From Glycine soja (Eukaryota; Streptophyta; Magnoliopsida; Fabales; Fabaceae), in the NCBI RefSeq assembly GCF_004193775.1, contig NC_041012.1:8267223-8331222 (forward strand): 64,000 bases of DNA, given 5' to 3'. The notes under the pieces are model-generated. The model saw nothing but the letters and a program-made list of their open reading frames with translations. It did not search any database and was not told where the DNA came from. Shown piece by piece: positions 50,666 through 63,905 of the stretch (within the stretch, counting starts at the first letter, position 1; every line of letters starts with the position of its first letter). The position numbers and the translations under genes were made by a program.

Positions 50666-53600
50666 GGTAGTTGTCTGAGTTAGTGAGAAGAAGAAAAAAG
50701 CAAAAAGGTGATGATGTGTTTGTAGAGTTGGGAATGCTAGAGTAGTTCTGACATTGTACGAAGGAAGAACGGCAACAAATTATGGATTTTTAGAATTATT
50801 TTGCAGAAGAAGATGGATGTTGTTTTGCTTTTGCAATTTCGCAGAAACCAAATACTAATTTGAGTTGAGTTGGTTCTCTTCTCTTCTTCCAGAGTGGCCA
50901 CACTGTTCTTATTCATTTAATTCTTAACCGTTTTTTCTTCTCTTGGGTGCAATCATGAATGGACAAAACTAACCCTATCATGAACTCTCCTTTTCCCAAT
51001 CTGTCAATGCCATGAGTAACTTTTTCAGAGGTAAAGTAAAACCTCCTGTGTGAATTCCAAACACAAAACGGCTACGTCAATTTCAAAAATAAGTACTAAT
51101 TAAGTTTTTACTTTTTACTGTTTACCTTCCATTTAGTAGTATTTTTTTATCATAGAAATCCAAGAAAGATACATTCAAGGTTAATGTTGAAATTGAATTT
51201 TAAATATGCATGCATGATTGTTCTTTTGCTAACTTTGATTTTTATTTTTTATTATATTTTTTAATTAAAAAGTAATCTAGAATTTTAAATTTGTAAGCTT
51301 CTATACATGTTCAATCGTAATATAATAACGGCCTTTTTAAAATGCTTTTAAGAGTTAATTACTATTGTAATTTCTGAAATTGCAGGATGCTTTAAATTTA
51401 GTTGATGAAATTATTAAAATTTTGAAATAATTCTTGAAAATGATATTTTAAATTAATTTTCTCCTTTATCTTCAATATATTAATGCTGTTAAAAATGTTA
51501 GTGTGACTTTGTATTTAAATGGTTTATTGTTACTCCTTGCTAATCACACAAATAATAGGATACTGACAACTTAATAACTAAAATCATTTTAAAATAGTCT
51601 TGAAAATTGAAGATGGTGTATTAAGTTAGTTTAGTAGTCAACCTTATGTAACTAATAACACTAGATATATTGGTATGACATGTTATGTTTCTTGTCAGCT
51701 CACGTGTTAAATCTACATGCGAAATCACTACTAATGAGTTCATTTTGATATTATATTTTGTAAGTTTATTTTCTTTCTCTTTTTGTTCAAAAGTGTCCTT
51801 AGAACTCTAGAATCTATAACAACATAGTTTCAAGAAGAACAACACAATGGCAATGATATTGTGTAGTTAAGACCATTTACATGGTTAAAACATAGCAAAA
51901 AGGACACAAGTAAGAATTGGAGTACATCTACAAGCTTAAGGGAGGAATGGCTTGGAAAAGAACAATAATCTATGATTTTGCTACTATGGTTTAGAGCAGT
52001 TGTACGCAAGTATAGAAAGTCATTTTTAGAATACTTTTTTTTCCTTCAAATAATTGCTCTTAAACCTTTGGATCTAAATAGAGGGCAAGAAACAATGATA
52101 TAAAGGAGAGATGTTATATATCCCTCTTTCACCCTCCCCCTTCTAAAAATTAAATCATTCTTTATAATTTTAAAATTTAAATTATAAATAAAAACATTTT
52201 AGTTATTACAATTAAAATGTTTTAAATCTCTCTTTCCTCCTATCTGAATCCTTCCAATATTGGATCACCTTCTAAAAATTTAACCAAACAAAAAAAAAAT
52301 TATCCAATCAAACACTATATAAAAGATAAATAGAGACTCGAACCTACCTGTAATGTGAGACTATCTTATTCACTCAATCAACTCAAAGACCTTATTAAAT
52401 TTTACCTAAAAATATAGTTAATAACATTGTTTTGGTAAATTAGTTTTATATAAATTAAAGACTATTTTTTTTCATCCTTTCTCCCCTCTCTCAATTTTCT
52501 CTTTATTTACAAACCTAATTTCTTTCTCTAAAACTTAGCTAAGGCCAATCATTTCCTCTTCCTCTCCACTCTACGGAAGAATTTGAATAAAGTGACATCA
52601 TTTTTGTGTATATATACTTATAGACTAGTTATGTTAAAATATATTATCATTTCTAGTTTACTTATAAAAATACTCAATATACACACTTTTTCTTATCTGG
52701 TCTTCACTTTATTTTTCATCACACCACGTTAACATATCTATCATTATCTGTACTTTTTTGTTTCTTTTTTCATATCTTCTCTTGTTTTCAACTCATCAAT
52801 TCACCAAAAAATGAAACGCACGTTTATCATTACTCTTGTTGTTATCGTTGGTTTTGTATTTATTTATTTTTTCCAATTTGTACTGTTGTCTTTTGAATAG
52901 CGTAAACAAGTAGCTGCTTTACGCAAATGGCGCAATAAACAAAATTAGTTTAATACTAGAAGTGAAGTTGCCAAGGGATCAACTTTGGTATGGACGGTAA
53001 GAAGCTGACTAGCAACCAACAATCCTTTATCTTGTGGATATGGCAAAACTGATTGGAATTTGAGGTTTTAAAAATTAGGTACAACTTGCAAGTGAATGAA
53101 TGAATAAGTGATTCCAACTTAATTCACTCCACAAATATGTACAACTATTTATTCATGCGTGATTTTAATGTTAAACGTCAACCTTTGCATACAAATTAAT
53201 TTGTGACATATTCCGTATGAATGATGGATGAAAACTGGAATTCAATTTGTCGCCTACTTATCCCTTTCCTTGTTCTCACCTTAACTTCAATTCAGAGGAT
53301 TTTCCATGCAAGAATGTAAGATAGACGAGAGCGTTAATAAGTTAATCTTTTTTTTTTTTTACATTTAAAATTTTGTTTTTATTTAGTACAAAATGGTTAA
53401 ATCGTACTTCTTTTAAATTTTACAAATGGTTTTTCATGTTGATAAAATGAGAGAAAAATGAGATGTAACTATGAATTTGTTATTCATATAAACGATTTGT
53501 ACAACATTTTTTTTTATCTCTTTCTCTTCATTACATTTCAATATCGGTTGATACATTTGGTCGAATTTTCCGTTCACACTAACTGTGACTTGGGATCGAT

Positions 53601-56600
53601 TATCAGATTTCTCCTATTGATAGACAAAACATAAACTTTATTGTAAATTCCTTCCTACTAAATTTAGTAGTCTTGCAAGGGCATGCCTTGTCCTAATATA
53701 ATTTTTTCACATATTAAAAAAAAAACTCTCTTCGTGACATTATTTATTACACGTCTTATGTTTCTCTCCTCCTCTCTTGTAAATTTTTTTATGCAAATAT
53801 CATTCCACTTATTGTATAAATATGAAGGAGAGGTGGGAAAAAAAATATTATTTTATAAAGAACACATGCAACTCTATATTTTATAATAATTTCTTGATTT
53901 AAATTCAATATATTAAAATTTTAGAGTTCTTCCATGATTTAGCATAATTACATCTACATCAGGTGTATTTCTCTACTATTTTCTTAATATTAATTTTTAA
54001 AATCTCCACAACTACAGCATAATCACAACTTAAAACCTTGAGAGTAACTAAAAAGAAAATTAATATTAATTTTTTTTTAAAAAAGTCACATGTAAAATAA
54101 AGTAAACAAAAAAAATTATGGGCCATAGCCCCCTTTAGGGAACAGATAGTTCCGCCCCTATCTAGAAGTGAGAACCTAATACCTCCCCCACATAATTTCC
54201 TTGAATTGCCACACAATTTGTTGTATTTGTGTATAAAATCAATAGACAACTCTAAGCAATAAGCAGATGATAGAGTTTGATTTATGTCGTGTGACAAATG
54301 CATGCAAAACAAATTAAAATCTACTGCTCTTAGTATATGAATAGGAAAAATACACTACTCTATAATATCTATATATAATTTTGTGTGTTTGTTGTCTTGG
54401 AAAGTGAGGAGATGGAGAAGCATGTTTGACTTTACACCGTAGGCATGCATCCATGCCCATTTTGAATGCAACTTCAGGATTAAGCTCTCGGTCAACTGAC
54501 AATTATAATATTATATAGTAAACATTATTTTTCTTTTATGAAAATAAAAAAGCATGCTACTTGGTTGTTGCGATTCTACAGCAAATCTGACAAACTGGCA
54601 GCATCCAGTAACTAACAGCATGTTTGATAATTGTTTACTCAACTTAAACGCTGGTTCAACCCCCATCCAACAAGTATTCATTACAAAAATTAACAAATTT
54701 CAATAATGTGAAAATCTTTTTCGTTGACAACATGTCCAACCTATCTTTATATTTAAAAGCTATGAAACTAATCTCTCGAGAAAATATAATACTCGTTAAG
54801 AAAAATATTTTCTTAACATATGTTATTTTATTCACATAATCATTGAACTTTGGACTTAAGGACTTAAGTTATTGTCACTTGTGTTGTGGGTTCAATTAAG
54901 TGATGATAATTTATAATTGAATTGTCGTGTAGAAATTTTTTGCATTATAAATACATTCTTAATTGATATTTTCTTTCCCCTTTATATCATTATTTCTCTG
55001 CCTCTTTTTAGTGATCTGTCCAGCAGCTTTTGTTGATTTCCCAAATAGCACACACCATCTATTTTACTGATTGACTAGTGCGTAGTCGATAACAAAATAA
55101 ATATTGAGATATTAGGTTAATAGTCATTGTTGTTTAATTTGTTTGCATACCATCCACATGACCACTCACATGACATGTCTCAACCAATAATGTTAATTGC
55201 GTTATGTATAGTAACTTCTGTCTTCTGCCTAGTTGACCCCATCATATATAAACTGATAAAAGCAACGCAATTATTATTTAACATTACACAATAATAAAAT
55301 GACATAAATCTATGAAAATTGCAACAGCAGCCTATATTTGGCCAGCAAGTCTAGTTAGACATCGTTAACATGGACAAATTTATGCATGGTTGGTGCAAGT
55401 CATATAAATATATATGGCGCGAGAATACAAAGCTGTGAAGTTTGAGACAACTGGCATGCACATGGGAAGAGGTATCAAAATAAAAATGGCAAAAAACTCA
55501 TCTGGTTTAATTTGCAATTGCAGATTCAGATTGGCACAAGTACAGACAGCAAACACGTAACATCATCATCATCCTTAGGTGGGGAGCATGTTGTATTGTT
55601 TCTTTCTCCCTCTCAAATCCTTTTAATATTAATGAATTGAATTAATCACACACACACAATAGTCAATGAGTATTTCTTACCCTTTTGCCTCATTCCTCAA
55701 ACCACTCTTATTTTTACTTCAATTAACTAGACCACGCTAACGCCACTCATGACAAACAAACACATTAGTTGGTTGTTTTGCTAGCGGCACCACCTGCAGT
55801 TCCTTTCATTAATAATCGCTCCCCAAAGATTTTGTCACATGCAAAATGTCAGATGACAGACCAATTTCCGCTTTATTCTTGTTGCATTCACTAAATTTTG
55901 TGAATGAAAAAAAACAAATCACTTCCGCATATGTCAAAAATTCATGTTCTTATGTTCATGGTTTGGATTTAGTTGAGAAAACTCAAAAATACTTTTAAAG
56001 CAATAAATTCTCTCTCTTTTTTATCTTTTGTCTCGAAATTTTAGAATGTGCATTAAAATTCCCAAAAACTACATGCTTCAACTTATTATCTTCTTTTTTA
56101 TGAGATGTTTCAAACTTTTATCTAAAATAAAATATAACTTAAGTGATCGGTCGTGATAGTAATAAAAAGTGAAATATGATTTAAAGATAGATTAAGATAA
56201 GTTTTATATGTAATGTCATGAATTTATACCTTAAAAATCACTATTTTGAAGATTTATCTAAACATTATATCCAACTATTTAGTCAGAAACTACAGTATAT
56301 TTTGTGATCATTACGTGTCTATGCTGGTTAACTTTTACATGAACGTAGTAAAAGAAATTATTTAAAAACAAATAAAAACTCAATTAAGTATCACATGAAG
56401 ATTGACTAAGATTACAAACATATGATGGTATCCAAATATTTTTTTTTTTCTAATTTAGCGGTTATACCTACACAAGTACTCGATGGAAAAACAGTGGTTT
56501 TGAGTGTACTTAAAGTAATGTACTTCTTCATATAGATTGGTAATTATCTTAGAAATTTAAATATGCTTAAAGTGTTAGAGTAATATATTCACTTGATATT

Positions 56601-57570
56601 AAATGATTTTGAAATTTCAGCAAAAAAAAAATATTTTGAAAATGTTATTTAATTATATGTTAAATTAAAAAAAAAAACATTTTCTTCATTTATATTTATG
56701 AATTTCTTGCTTGGTTGGATTAATTTATATATGTAGGCATATATTATTTTGCAATAATATCTCCAACCAAAACATAGAAAATTTCAATTTTATAATGTAA
56801 AAATTAATACTTTATATTAAATTATAGTTGCATGAACTTTAAAATAATTTAGATATTGAACCAAAAAAAAATTATCCTTTCATAACAAGATAACTTTTAA
56901 AATGTCTCCGTATATATATATAAAAGGTATACGCCTATATGGCTATATGGTTCCTCATGCCTCCACTCTTTCAAATATTAGTAATAAATTAAATTAACTA
57001 AAGAATGCAGAACACCTAACTGTGTAGATGGGCTCCTATAGGTAGTACTGGATTAGTTGAAAAAGAGGCCAACCTGAACATCTAACCCCAAGAAAAATTG
57101 TAGGCGGACACCTAAAAAATACTAGATGACATCTAGAGAGAGAAGTGTAAAGTCTAATAGATGATATAATGTGCTAAAAAAAATTAATAACTGTTAATAG
57201 ATTTGTTTGGAATAAAATAATATTCATATATTATTACACGACCGCAATACCCTCAAAAATATGATGTAGAGCACCGGAAAAACATAAATCCTAAAAGGTA
57301 AGGCATGGCAGTGTTCCAAGTCCCAATTGCAATCGCATCCCACGAGAGATGGCCACTAGTGATGTTTAGAAATAATATGAAAATCATTTACAAGGAATAC
57401 GTGCAGATGAAAAATTAGAAATTAAGAAAACATGATCATCAAACTCAGTTTGTGCACAACAAAACAAGGTATAGATGAAGAATCTGAAAACATATATATT
57501 GGTAAAAATGAGACAAGTATGATGATGGTAAATTGTCCAATACTAAGTAGTAAGATGAGATATTATATCA
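50666..57570. other. seven-kilobase intergenic region, no gene
   Basis: It starts with the WEB promoter and 5' UTR (about 50666-50900) and then becomes AT-rich. No open frame here looks coding. Around 54110-54180 a less AT-rich piece (GGCCATAGCCCCCTTTAGGG and TAGTTCCGCCCCT) recalls the ends of decayed plant transposons, but I cannot bound it. Short inverted pieces near 52180-52220 (AAACATTTTA and its mirror) are too small to classify. CA and CATCAT microrepeats occur near 55560-55660. Confidence 0.5.
54110..54180. repeat. possible transposon remnant
   Basis: A short island GGCCATAGCCCCCTTTAGGG followed by AGTTCCGCCCCTA stands out in composition from the AT-rich flanks. I have seen similar phrases at the edges of degraded plant transposable elements. 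No terminal repeats or target duplication were found, so this is a weak call. Confidence 0.2.
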
Positions 57571-59782
57571 TCAGTCTTCGTCATAAGAGACATGAAAATT
57601 GGTTGTGCAGCCAGAAGCTTCAGGGTCTTCAGCCCCACAACAGTCATAGAACTTGGCAGCATAAGGTGGATCATCCGGGCCCAATTCATAGTACCTTCAT
57701 AATTAACAAAAAAAAATGACAGAATATGGGAATAGATAGATAATTCAACTCGAACAAAAATATGAAAATTCTAGGTCACCAGCCTGGCTTACACCTGCTA
57801 AGGTGATGAAGCTAACCCTAAGATCTGGTCAGCTTAATACTTCATTCCTAAAATAATAGGCAGCAGGCTGTCTATCCCGTTGCCTTTTAAGAACAAACGT
57901 TAATAATATCAACAGTTCCTCATTTATGTTACTTCTTTGTAACGTACTCCAATTTAGTTGTCCAAACATAACATTGGCAAATTATGCTTTGCTTTATTTA
58001 AGAATTTCACCCTTTGGAACAGAGAAAGAACAAGTATTCACAAAACTTAATCCTGCTTGGTATGTTTTGCAAATTACCACTAAAAAATTGCACTGAACAT
58101 GGCATGTCTGACACAGTGACATGTTAATCCTCCGGGGTTCTAGTAGAAATTTGAGGCTATAAGTGTGAAATTTTTTAGAAAAACAGATTTTGACAACTGA
58201 AGAACAACCTTACACAAAGACGCAGAGCACCTGGAGCTCCAACAACAAACTGGATCCAAGAAATAGTTAGAGAACAGAAATATGTTATTGGACAAATTGT
58301 CCTTTTTGTCAGGGAAATTGTTAAGACTTTTGGATAGTGAATACAGTAATGTAACCGTGTTAAAAATAATCAAGAAGGAAATATATCAGAAACTTAGTCA
58401 GTGTTAGAAGATTGCAGTCAAACTCAGTTTTTGACAATTGACAATTGTAATAAAAGGAAAGTAGTGAACTATGAATTCTTAGTTTAGTTTCTTACAGCTA
58501 AATGAAATCTTAGAATCTTGGTACAACAACAACGTCTAAGAGTTTTCCTACTAGATGGAGTCAGTTACATTTATCAAGCAATGCCATAGTTTTATTATGA
58601 ATCATGTTCATAGACAAACCCTTTACCTCCAAATCCTTCTTAATAGTTTCAAGGTTTTGCCTATGATCAATCACTTTCTACATCTAGGCTACTCTCCTAA
58701 CTGGGGTTTCTACCAGTCTTCTCTCTCTACTCACATGTAAAACACTCAAAGGTGAGATTCTACGGTGTTAAAGCCTTAGTAGTTTCTAATACATAACAAA
58801 TAAAATGCTTTTAACATGGCATCAGGGATCATACAAACATTGTATCCATCATCAACAAACCACTGGCAGAAGCCAAAAAGTTCTTTCTAACCAAAATAAA
58901 TGTGACAGCCACAGGTGTACATATTCCATCATTCTTACAATTTATGGTCACAATAATGAAGCCATGATACTTTTAAAAAAATATATGTTTTATGTAAATC
59001 ATCATCTAGAACCACAACTTAATCAAGAAATTCCATTTTTATATTATTTCGTCTAAGTTGTGGCTTCTAACACTTCAACCTCTGCCCAGAGTTTTTCTTT
59101 TAAAAATACTATGCAAGTTGTGAACAACACTGCACGATTAGCTTATCAACCTATTTTATGCAGAATTAGTTTTTTTATCCTGTGTTGGGAAGAAGACCAC
59201 AAGTTGCACTAAAGGCAATATGACATCCCATTTATAGATGAGAAATAAACCAGCCATCAAAACAGTGACAAAGATGATGGCATGACATAAATGAAATTCC
59301 TAAAAATATAGGCGGGGAGATGTAAGGTGAGTAGGATGGTTAAGGGAGAAGGGAAGAGAGGAAAGGATGCGGGTTCGATCTCTCTGCTAAAAAAATTAAA
59401 ATTTGCCGTAAAAATGAAAAAAGAAAGAAAAAAAAGCAGAACATGAGCTAAACTAAAACACTCATTACAAGAACATCATTCAATAAAGGAAGGTGATGTC
59501 ATGGGAAAATTAACCTTTGAGAACAGAGGAATGTAATCCTGCTGAGCATGATGATCAATTAAAAATTGCACGTCTATATGAGATTAAATTGAAAAGAAAA
59601 TGATAGAAAGAAAGGGGAAAGAGAGTCACAGACCTCTTTTGATCGTCGTGACGGCGACAAACGAAGAAGGAAGTGTGGAAACGGCAAGAGGTTCAAGTGT
59701 TAGAAGCCGGCTCATAGTTTTGCTTGCATCTTTTACACACCTTTGAATTCGATTTCGATATCCAATGCTTCTCCTTCTCCAT
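57571..59782 (-). pseudogene. small conserved Cys/His-rich protein gene with in-frame stop
   Basis: Two exons on the minus strand, 59634-59782 and 57571-57694, would give 90 codons. The reading is MEKEKHWISKSNSKVCKRCK, then QNYEPASNT, a TGA at codon 30 (59693-59695), then TSCRFHTSFFVCRRHDDQKR, YYELGPDDPPYAAKFYDCCG and AEDPEASGCTTNFHVSYDED. Cys and His spacing (CxxC...Y, CRFH, CRRH, CCG, GC, H) recalls a CHORD-like zinc-binding module, an inference from pattern only. I recognise the family as a small conserved plant protein but know no function. Both sides of the TGA stay in the same frame with good splice borders, so only this codon breaks it (TCA in relatives is plausible). It is either a recently disabled gene, an allele, or a sequencing error. 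The 1.9 kb intron carries a SINE-like piece. Confidence 0.7.
59290..59395 (+). repeat. SINE-like sequence in the intron of the Cys/His-rich gene
   Basis: A B-box-like GGTTCGATCTC (about 59369) lies some 35 bases after an A-box-like TAGGATGGTTAAGGG. Both fall in a GC-richer block preceded by GGCGGGGAGATGTAAGG. This fits a tRNA-derived SINE head. The 3' tail seems to run into the A-rich stretch at 59395-59440. No target duplication was confirmed. Confidence 0.4.
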
Positions 59783-60722
59783 CTTCCTTCTCCTTACCCC
59801 CACAAAACTCTCTTCCTCTCGCTCACTTTACAATTTAACTGAAATTTATTCATTCAAGACTTTTATTTTAAAATAATTAGGCTATGAACACTATGTTTAT
59901 GTTTATGTTTAATATGTAGGATAATTTTTTTTGTTTAAAAAACACTTAAATTCTTTTATAAATATATTTATAATCTAATTGTTTTTAAAACTTAATGATT
60001 ATCTAACATAATTTTACTTTATCTATTTATGTACTAATACTTAGATGAACTTTTTAACCTTGTAAAAATATACATTGTTATTTAATAAAAAAAATATACG
60101 TCATTATTATTTATTGTTGTTTTGGAATCCACTCTAAGCTTCGGAGTTTGTCCAAATCTTATGGTGGGTGGAACATGCAACGGGGCTTATTTAAGAGATC
60201 GGAAAATGAGAATTTGGGGTGCAAAAATAGAATGTGAGTATATGGGGAGAAAAAAAAATTAGCTATCACAAAATAAATAAATAAAATACTTTAAAATGTG
60301 ATAAATTTATATAGTGTGATTTTTCCATAAATTTCATTAAAAAAATTGTGCAATGGTTTGTTTTAGGATGAAGTTAATAATCAAATTTACCGTGTCATGC
60401 AAACATAAATTCTGATATGCTTCAAAAAAATAAACTTGGCGGCTCTGTACTACTGCTACAGAATCATTTGCAACGCACGCACTTTGGTTCTCAGCAGGGC
60501 AATGAATATGGCATGTGTTTGTAAATGCCAACTGAGTGCTGCAATTATAACCGCACCTTTATTTGTGAGTCGTGCGTAAAAAGGTCAAGCTTATACATTA
60601 CGACACAAGATATTCAAATCCTTTCATAATTTACAGTATCCTCCTCCTACACTAGATTTGGGTCGTGAGCATTGAGCAAAGAGAATGAATATTCACGCAG
60701 TAGAACCATTTTAACTGATCTC
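59783..60722. other. intergenic region, no gene
   Basis: It holds the promoter of the small Cys/His-rich gene (just above 59782) and the 3' UTR of the plastid protein gene (just below 60723). Between them lies AT-rich DNA without recognisable elements. Confidence 0.5.
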
Positions 60723-63700
60723 TCACATGTAAGTTACGTCATCATCATATTCTGCTGTTGCGTCTTGCCTTCCTGAAATGATGTTCAACAAGCTCTTTGT
60801 GGCTCGGCCAACTGCTCTAGAAGTCTTTCTAGCAGCTCCAGCAACAGCAGGTTGCAAAGAAATTACGGGTAAACTTGCCCTCTCTTGAATCATAGCTGTA
60901 TTAAACCAAACCAAACTATAATCAGACTAGCATAGAAGAAAGATAAGATTGCTCTGATATCAACCCATGTATCAACAAATGCTCCAATACAGGATCTCTT
61001 TTGCTTGCTTAAAAGAAAATTGACTACTTAATAATTCAATGTTTTAGCTGTTAAATGGAATGAATTCAAAGCTCTGTCTGTATATGAATGCAAGTGTGCA
61101 AAGAGATTGATGATTGATTAGTGTGCGGGTATGTATTATTCAAGTAACACTTGAGTGAGTTCCTTTACACAAATCATCCTTATTGAAAAATTAAACTCAA
61201 CGTTTCTACACATGAAACAACGAATTTAAAAATCCCAGATTCTTTGCCTTCCCTCTTTTATTTCTTCTCTGTACATGACTGTGCTGCCAAATATTGTAGT
61301 TAAGATTAATTGGGGAAAAAAAATAAAGGAATCTAGGCAGACACAGCATACATACATACGGTTTGTTGTTGTGCCACTGAACCAATCTGTCGGATTCCAG
61401 CTTCTGCAGCTTGCAAAGCTTGAGCTGACTTGTTGACTCCATCTGCTATTTCCTGGCTAATTGCCAAAAAACAAATGATTAGATCAAGATACGCAACACA
61501 GTTAAAGCTGACTTTGAAAACCAATTCCTCATAAGAGGGAAACTAGCATTTTTTTACAAACTCTTCTTAACACTCTTATTATTAGGTGAAATTTTTGTGG
61601 GACCTGCTTAATAAGAGGGAATGCTGTGTGGGTTTCACAAACCCCGCCCAATAATGAAGAGTGTGTGAAAGAAAGTGTTGCTAGCGTTTCCTTTCCTGAT
61701 AAAAGAGTATCTACTTTTTTATCATTAGTGGTTGCCAAATGTCCAAAATTTTAAAAAATCATACTTTCCTGATAAAATTTATAGAGTTCTATCAGATTGA
61801 AAGGTATATGTCAGTACTTTTCACTTGCATAATAAACAAAACAGTGGGTGAACAGCCAAACACATCTTCCAATGATGGAATAGAAGGGTTCAAAAGGAAC
61901 TCTCCCAGGACCAGCTAAACTTCAGAAGGGAAACCAATCATAAGAATTACGAGTCTTGCATGAAGCAATCAGGGCGAGAGGAGAAAAGTCTTCCTGAAGG
62001 GTCCAATTCCTGTTGATGTAAGTTCATAATATCCATGTCTTGCTGTTCCAAAGGAACTGTATATGAAACAATCTTATAAATTGTTCAAATCACTGGCATG
62101 GAAACCTCTTGTTCCATAAATTGTTACAATTTACAAATCTTTTGTGGCTAGAAATATGGAGTGCTTAGGGTCAACAGATTGGCTTAAGTAAATTACAGTC
62201 AATCTATACTCTTAAGAATGAGTTTTCAACACCCAGCAACTAAAAGCAAGAAGAACACTAGAATGAGAGAAACCCTTTTAATGAATATATTTGTCTCTTG
62301 CATTTCTGCTTTAATGATACTAGTAAGAATGCATTAAATGCAGGTTTTGGTACACTATAGGACAGCAGTACAAATAAGTAGCACAAAACAGAACTAATAT
62401 GTACAGTTAATAATCTTAAAAATAACCAACATCTGGAAAGACATAATATATGGAAAGAAACACAACAACAATGAATTCAAAGAAGGTAATCATTGTTACC
62501 TTAGATCACTTAGTTCTAGTGTTAGATCACTTATCTCCATCCCCGAAAGCCTAATAGCAGCCATGGTACTAGGGAGCTCCTCACGAGCTGTATCTGCCAG
62601 CTTTGAAAGGGATAATGCAGCATTTCTCATTGCCTAAGGAAGACATAGTATTTAGAGATTGTTTAGGTTTAACAATTATCCAAATAACACAAACAAGGGG
62701 ATGACATATGGTATGCCTAGACATGAAAACATACAGTGATAAAAACATAACAACAACAACAACAACAAAACCTTATCCCACTAGGTGAGGTCGGCTAATC
62801 CATGAAAAGTATAACATCAAGTTTTACGTTGGCTGCCGAGGGCCTAACATAACCCTCCTCCTTAACCCAGGGGCTTGGGAATTACAATGTTGTTGCAGAA
62901 AGAAGTGTTCTAGGCATAGTGAATAAGCCAAGTCAAATTCCCACTGAATCAAATCAAACAGAAGGAGGAAGAGCTTACACCAAAACATTAAAACCAAAGA
63001 TCAATCCACATTATATGTAGGACATCTTTTTAACATAAGTCACATAAAGGGGTATCTAAATTGGAATACGATTGAGCCTAGCAATAGCATTCTTTCCAGT
63101 CGAAGAGGTCTTATGTGCAGATTCCAAATCCTTTTTAGGTGTTTAACTTACTAAACAGCTAACGATTCCTCCTTGGTAAACCTATTTGATACAAGTATGA
63201 ATACTTGACACTTTGTTCAGCCAGAACTCTTCTTAATTAGAAATTTAAACAATGAAATCTCAATGTATGAATATACTTTACAGAACCAAAAGGAAGCAAA
63301 TGCAACCTGCTAGAATGTGATAGACAACTTACAAATAGGGTGGGAACAGCAGCAAAAACAAGGCTAGTGAATGCCACTGACGTCTGTAGAAACGTGAATC
63401 AAAACATCTCGTGAGCAACAATTTTAATTCAAATCGAAAGTAGAAATTCGAGGGGGGGGGGGGGGGGGGGGGAGGTAACGATTAACTAAGAAGATTTGGA
63501 ACAACGTTAGTTTTAGTTGAAGTAACACTGTTTCTTTATAAGAATTCTGATTTAGAAAGACGAAAACCTAAAAAATTAGCCCCAAAGGGATCATACCGTG
63601 GAGGCGATGAAAGCGAGGAGAAAGAAAGCTTGGTCGCTGAAGCTAAGCTTGGGGACAGGAGATACAAAGGGAGGGATTTTGGGGGTTGTGACTTGAGAAT

Positions 63701-63905
63701 GAAAGGTTCCGTTTAGAAGAATGGTTTGGTCTGATTCATTGGGTGAAGGGGCAGAGGAACAATATGCAACCAATGGAAATGCAGACGACTTGGAATTGGA
63801 GGAGATGAAAAGAAAATGGGGTTGTCTGAGTGTCAAGGTGGAAGAGTGTTGGTATAATGGAGAAGAAGAAGCACGCGTGCTTGCTAGGAGAGAATTCATG
63901 CTCAT
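60723..63905 (-). CDS. plastid-targeted membrane protein of unknown function, At5g16660/At3g02900-like
   Basis: Five exons: 63597-63905, 63333-63383, 62500-62633, 61356-61456 and 60723-60895; 255 residues. The N-terminal 50 residues are Ser/Thr-rich with few acids, as in chloroplast transit peptides. One hydrophobic segment spans about 91-118 across the first splice junction (DQAFFLLAFIAST, then TSVAFTSLVFAAVPTLF). Next is an amphipathic, DUF948-like helical stretch (LSKLADTAREELPSTMAAIR, then SQEIADGVNKSAQALQAAEA), then a basic C-terminal part ending EYDDDVTYM. The start ATG at 63905 follows an upstream TTG that is not a start. Exon 4 ends in three overlapping GTATGT donors; the middle one keeps frame with exon 5 and gives QQTVSMIQERASLP, as in relatives. 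Function is unknown. Introns carry a poly-G run, a small MITE and a SINE-like piece. Confidence 0.85.
61538..61691. mobile_element. small MITE in intron 3 of the plastid protein gene
   Basis: The left end GGAAACTAGCATTTTTTTAC and the reverse complement of the right end GGAAACGCTAGCAACACTTT are imperfect inverted repeats. Mirrored blocks follow inward (AACTCTTCTTAACACTCTT against ACACACTCTTCATTATT). About 154 bases, no coding capacity. The target duplication could not be confirmed, so the superfamily (Mutator- or hAT-like) is open. Confidence 0.65.
62748..62890 (+). repeat. dispersed plant repeat, SINE-related, in intron 2
   Basis: An AAC microrepeat (62748-62769) is followed by CCTTATCCCACTAGGTGAGG then TCGGCTAATCCATG. 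I recall this phrase, with CCCACTAAGTGGGGTCGGCTA, as a widely dispersed plant repeat linked to SINE 3' regions. The segment up to about 62890 (GGGCTTGGG) is GC-richer than the intron around it and probably belongs to the same insertion. Family assignment is from memory. Confidence 0.4.
63452..63472 (+). repeat. homopolymer of 21 G
   Basis: An uninterrupted run of 21 G (C in the sense of the gene) in intron 1 of the plastid protein gene. Such a run is rare in AT-rich plant DNA and could fold as a G-quadruplex or reflect a collapsed or miscounted homopolymer in the assembly. Confidence 0.95.
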
